In this document: one piece after another, positions 62,078 through 64,000 of the stretch
How positions within the stretch are numbered: position 1 is the first letter of the stretch
Layout of the letters: each line of letters opens with the position of its first letter
NCBI GenBank assembly: GCA_963705495.1
Contig: CAVPJQ010000003.1
Coordinates: forward strand, 248,001-312,000
DNA length: 64,000 nucleotides
Source: DATBVX01 sp963705495
GTDB lineage: Bacteria > Pseudomonadota > Gammaproteobacteria > Steroidobacterales > Steroidobacteraceae
Direction: 5' to 3'
The notes under the pieces: model-generated
Seen by the model: only the letters and a program-made list of their open reading frames with translations
Databases searched by the model: none
What the model was told of the DNA's origin: nothing
Translations under genes and position numbers: made by a program

Positions 62078-64000
62078 ATGACTGCGCGGGCGAAGGCAGT
62101 TCAGGGTGGGTCGTTGATCATCAACGTTTCGGCTTCGCGCCTGGGTGCGCTTGCCGCTATTTGTCTCCTCTCCGCGTGCGACCTGGTCGGTGTTGAGCAG
62201 AATAACGACGACAACACCGCACCCGCGGCACCGACGGGTTTGCAGGTGACAGCCCCAGACGGGACGCATGTACAGCTGCAGTGGACTGCACCGCCCGACA
62301 GTGACACGGCGGGCTATCGCGTGTTCCGTAGTGACCTCTCGACGTCCATCGCAACGGTCACGACCACTACATATACAGATGCTACCGTCGCGCCGGCAAC
62401 GACCTACGGTTATTTTGTCGTCGCGTTCGACGCCGCTGCACCACCCAATGAGTCCGGCCCGACGTCGGTAGTGCAGATTCGAACGCCGTCCACGGCTGAC
62501 ACCGCTGCGCCCGCGGTTCCGGTCAACGTGCAGGCGGTCGCGAGCGGGCCCACGCAGGTCAACCTGACGTGGGACGCATCGGCGGATTCGGGCGGCTCTG
62601 GTCTCGCGGGCTACCGCATTTTCCGCAACGGGAGCACGACACCCGTTGCGACGGTTGCGATCGCGAATTTTTCGGACATCAACCTCACTGCCGGCACCGC
62701 GTACATGTACGTGGTTCGTGCTTTCGATGGCGCGGGAAATGTGTCCGGCCCTTCGACCGCCGTCAGCGTCACGACGCCAGTTCCCGCCGATACTACGCCG
62801 CCGACGGTGCCCGGTGCGTTGACGGCAACAGCGCAAGGAGCGGGCTCAATACTCCTCAATTGGAACGCATCGACGGATGCGTCGGGAATTCAGCGTTACG
62901 AGATTCAGCGCGACGGCGTGAAGATCAGCGATGCGCCCGGTAATGCGATCAGCTTCATTGACTCGACGGTGAGCGCGGCGACTACCTACACGTATGCGGT
63001 TCGCGTCATCGATGGCGCGAACAATGCCTCCGCATTCTCGAATACCGCGACGGCGACGACACCGGCCGCGACGGACATGACGCCACCGACCGCGCCTACT
63101 GGCGTGGCCGCGAGCGCCACGACTTCGCAGAGCATCGTAGTGTCGTGGGTTGCTTCGACCGATTCAGGTGGCTCGGGCCTCGCCGGCTACCGGATCTTCC
63201 GCGATGGTGGCGCGAACGCTGTGGCTACAGTAGCCGCTGGAGTGTTGACGCTCACTGACACGGGCCGGCAGCCCAACACGACCTACAGCTACGTCGTGCG
63301 CGCATTCGATGGCGACGGCAATGTATCCGCGGCCTCGAATACAGCGTCCGCCACGACACCGCAGGATTCGACTACTCCTTCAGTACCGAGCAACGTAACT
63401 GCGACCGCACTGACTTCGACTTCCGTGCGTGTCAACTGGGGCGCCTCGACTGACACCGGCGGTTCCGGATTGGGCGGATATCGCATCTATCGCAACGGCA
63501 CACTTGTGAACCCGGTGGCTGCCAGCGCTACCTCCTTCACGGACGCTGGCGCCGTGCCGAATACGGCGTACGACTATCGTGTCACGGCGTTCGACAACGC
63601 GAACAACGAGTCCGCACAATCAACACCGGCCACCGTCACGACGCCGGCAGATACAACGGCGCCCTCCGTTCCTGCTGGGCTGATGGCTACGAACATTGCT
63701 GCCACGCAGGTGACCCTGAGCTGGAGTGCCTCGACGGACGCGGGTGGTTCCGGCCTCGCCGGCTATCGCGTCTTCCGCAACGGTGGCACGACACCGGTCG
63801 CGACCATTGGGGTCACCAGTTACACCGACATCAACCTGACCGCAGGAACCACCTATACGTATGTCGTGCGAGCGTTCGATGGCGCGGGGAATGTTTCAGG
63901 GCCGTCCGCCGCTGTCAGCGTGACTACGCCGGTCCCGCCGGACACGACGCCGCCCACCACTCCTGGAGCATTGACCGCGAGAGCGCAGGGAGCGGGCTCG
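62078..64000 (+). CDS. Large lipoprotein with fibronectin type III repeats, cut by the right window edge
   Basis: 641 codons are visible without a stop from ATG 62078. The start is chosen because it gives a lipoprotein signal (RLGALAAICLLSAC) with Cys as the future N-terminus. From about residue 47 six full FnIII domains follow, with a seventh begun, each about 96 residues, with W in strand B (VQLQW, VNLTW, LLNW, VVSW, VRVNW, TLSW) and the loop SGLAGYR-FR. Asp/Thr-rich linkers (ADTTPPTVPGALTA) join them. Such proteins are surface adhesins or carry a C-terminal enzymatic module that would lie outside this window. Confidence 0.85.
   Translation, partial: MTARAKAVQGGSLIINVSASRLGALAAICLLSACDLVGVEQNNDDNTAPAAPTGLQVTAPDGTHVQLQWTAPPDSDTAGYRVFRSDLSTSIATVTTTTYTDATVAPATTYGYFVVAFDAAAPPNESGPTSVVQIRTPSTADTAAPAVPVNVQAVASGPTQVNLTWDASADSGGSGLAGYRIFRNGSTTPVATVAIANFSDINLTAGTAYMYVVRAFDGAGNVSGPSTAVSVTTPVPADTTPPTVPGALTATAQGAGSILLNWNASTDASGIQRYEIQRDGVKISDAPGNAISFIDSTVSAATTYTYAVRVIDGANNASAFSNTATATTPAATDMTPPTAPTGVAASATTSQSIVVSWVASTDSGGSGLAGYRIFRDGGANAVATVAAGVLTLTDTGRQPNTTYSYVVRAFDGDGNVSAASNTASATTPQDSTTPSVPSNVTATALTSTSVRVNWGASTDTGGSGLGGYRIYRNGTLVNPVAASATSFTDAGAVPNTAYDYRVTAFDNANNESAQSTPATVTTPADTTAPSVPAGLMATNIAATQVTLSWSASTDAGGSGLAGYRVFRNGGTTPVATIGVTSYTDINLTAGTTYTYVVRAFDGAGNVSGPSAAVSVTTPVPPDTTPPTTPGALTARAQGAGS
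62518..64000 (+). repeat. Higher-order repeat of four FnIII domains, period 1152 bases
   Basis: The domain starting near 62518 recurs near 63670, and the linker GALTA-x-AQGAGS at 62831 recurs at 63983, both 1152 bases later, or 384 residues. Within the pair the DNA matches well over long blocks, e.g. TTCGATGGCGCGG, while the other domains are much more divergent. A block of four domains was thus duplicated, and the second block runs out of the window. Confidence 0.7.

Noticed and set aside
61424..62836. Long minus-strand frame opposite the WYL regulator and FnIII gene
   Set aside because: Arg-rich composition without any domain; both plus-strand genes are well supported.
1..64000. CRISPR array or prophage
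   Set aside because: No regularly spaced direct repeats with unique spacers and no phage structural or integrase genes were seen.

Overview
The window looks like a chromosomal segment of a GC-rich gammaproteobacterium. Two conserved syntenic blocks support this: tRNA-Leu, tig, clpP, clpX, lon, tRNA-Val/tRNA-Asp, ppiD on the left, and mltD, gloB, a yafS-like methyltransferase, rnhA, dnaQ just after. The order mltD-gloB-yafS-rnhA-dnaQ is also that of Escherichia coli. A Xanthomonadales/Nevskiales/Steroidobacterales-type organism is my best guess, but no marker here fixes the family.

Layout. (a) 1-10.1 kb: protein quality control (trigger factor, ClpXP, Lon, PpiD), three tRNAs and a dicarboxylate-type symporter. 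(b) 10.1-15.6 kb: fabI (one frameshift), mltD, gloB, methyltransferase, rnhA, dnaQ. (c) 15.6-26.7 kb: start of a large envelope-polysaccharide locus with a nucleotide-sugar dehydrogenase, UDP-glucuronate 4-epimerase, pgi, two tandem Wzi-family outer-membrane proteins, a large SLBB/Wza-like export protein and a Wzz-like chain-length protein. (d) 26.7-47 kb: a MurJ-like flippase, an aldolase, a PglC-like initiating transferase, an asparagine synthase, a candidate polymerase, a GT-B protein, an N-acetyl sugar amidotransferase with its own HisF/HisH pair, an acyltransferase and a Gfo/Idh oxidoreductase. It is followed by a near-complete nonulosonic-acid set: CMP-transferase, SDR, synthase, hydrolysing 2-epimerase, PglD-like acetyltransferase, a CBS-domain/aminotransferase fusion and a PglF-like 4,6-dehydratase. 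(e) 47-55 kb: wecB, ugd, a small nucleotidyltransferase module, manC, a DegT aminotransferase, manB. (f) 55-64 kb: a GH16 lipoprotein, a BNR-repeat lipoprotein, tRNA-Val(CAC), an SH3 protein, a divergent MFS/PadR pair, a WYL regulator with an operator-like array, and the start of a large fibronectin-III lipoprotein that runs off the right edge.

The genes in (c)-(e) fit together as one pathway. PglF, PglE and PglD would make a UDP-2,4-diacetamido-trideoxy sugar. The NeuC, NeuB and NeuA homologues would convert it to a CMP-legionaminic-acid-type sugar. The amidotransferase with HisF/HisH could turn an acetamido group into an acetamidino group. PglC-like, MurJ-like, Wzz, SLBB and Wzi proteins would assemble and export the polymer.

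Two things stand out. First, the stretch 26.8-39.5 kb (plus the 5' part of pglF, and degT and manB) is full of one-base frameshifts. Several fall in short homopolymers, and start/stop overlaps between genes are still intact, so assembly or sequencing error is more likely than real decay. I annotate those genes as whole loci and say where the frames break. Second, the only gene-free gap over 300 bases (44650-45024) contains a compact set of nested stems with a possible pseudoknot, a long interrupted hairpin and a perfect palindrome. I cannot assign these to a known RNA family.
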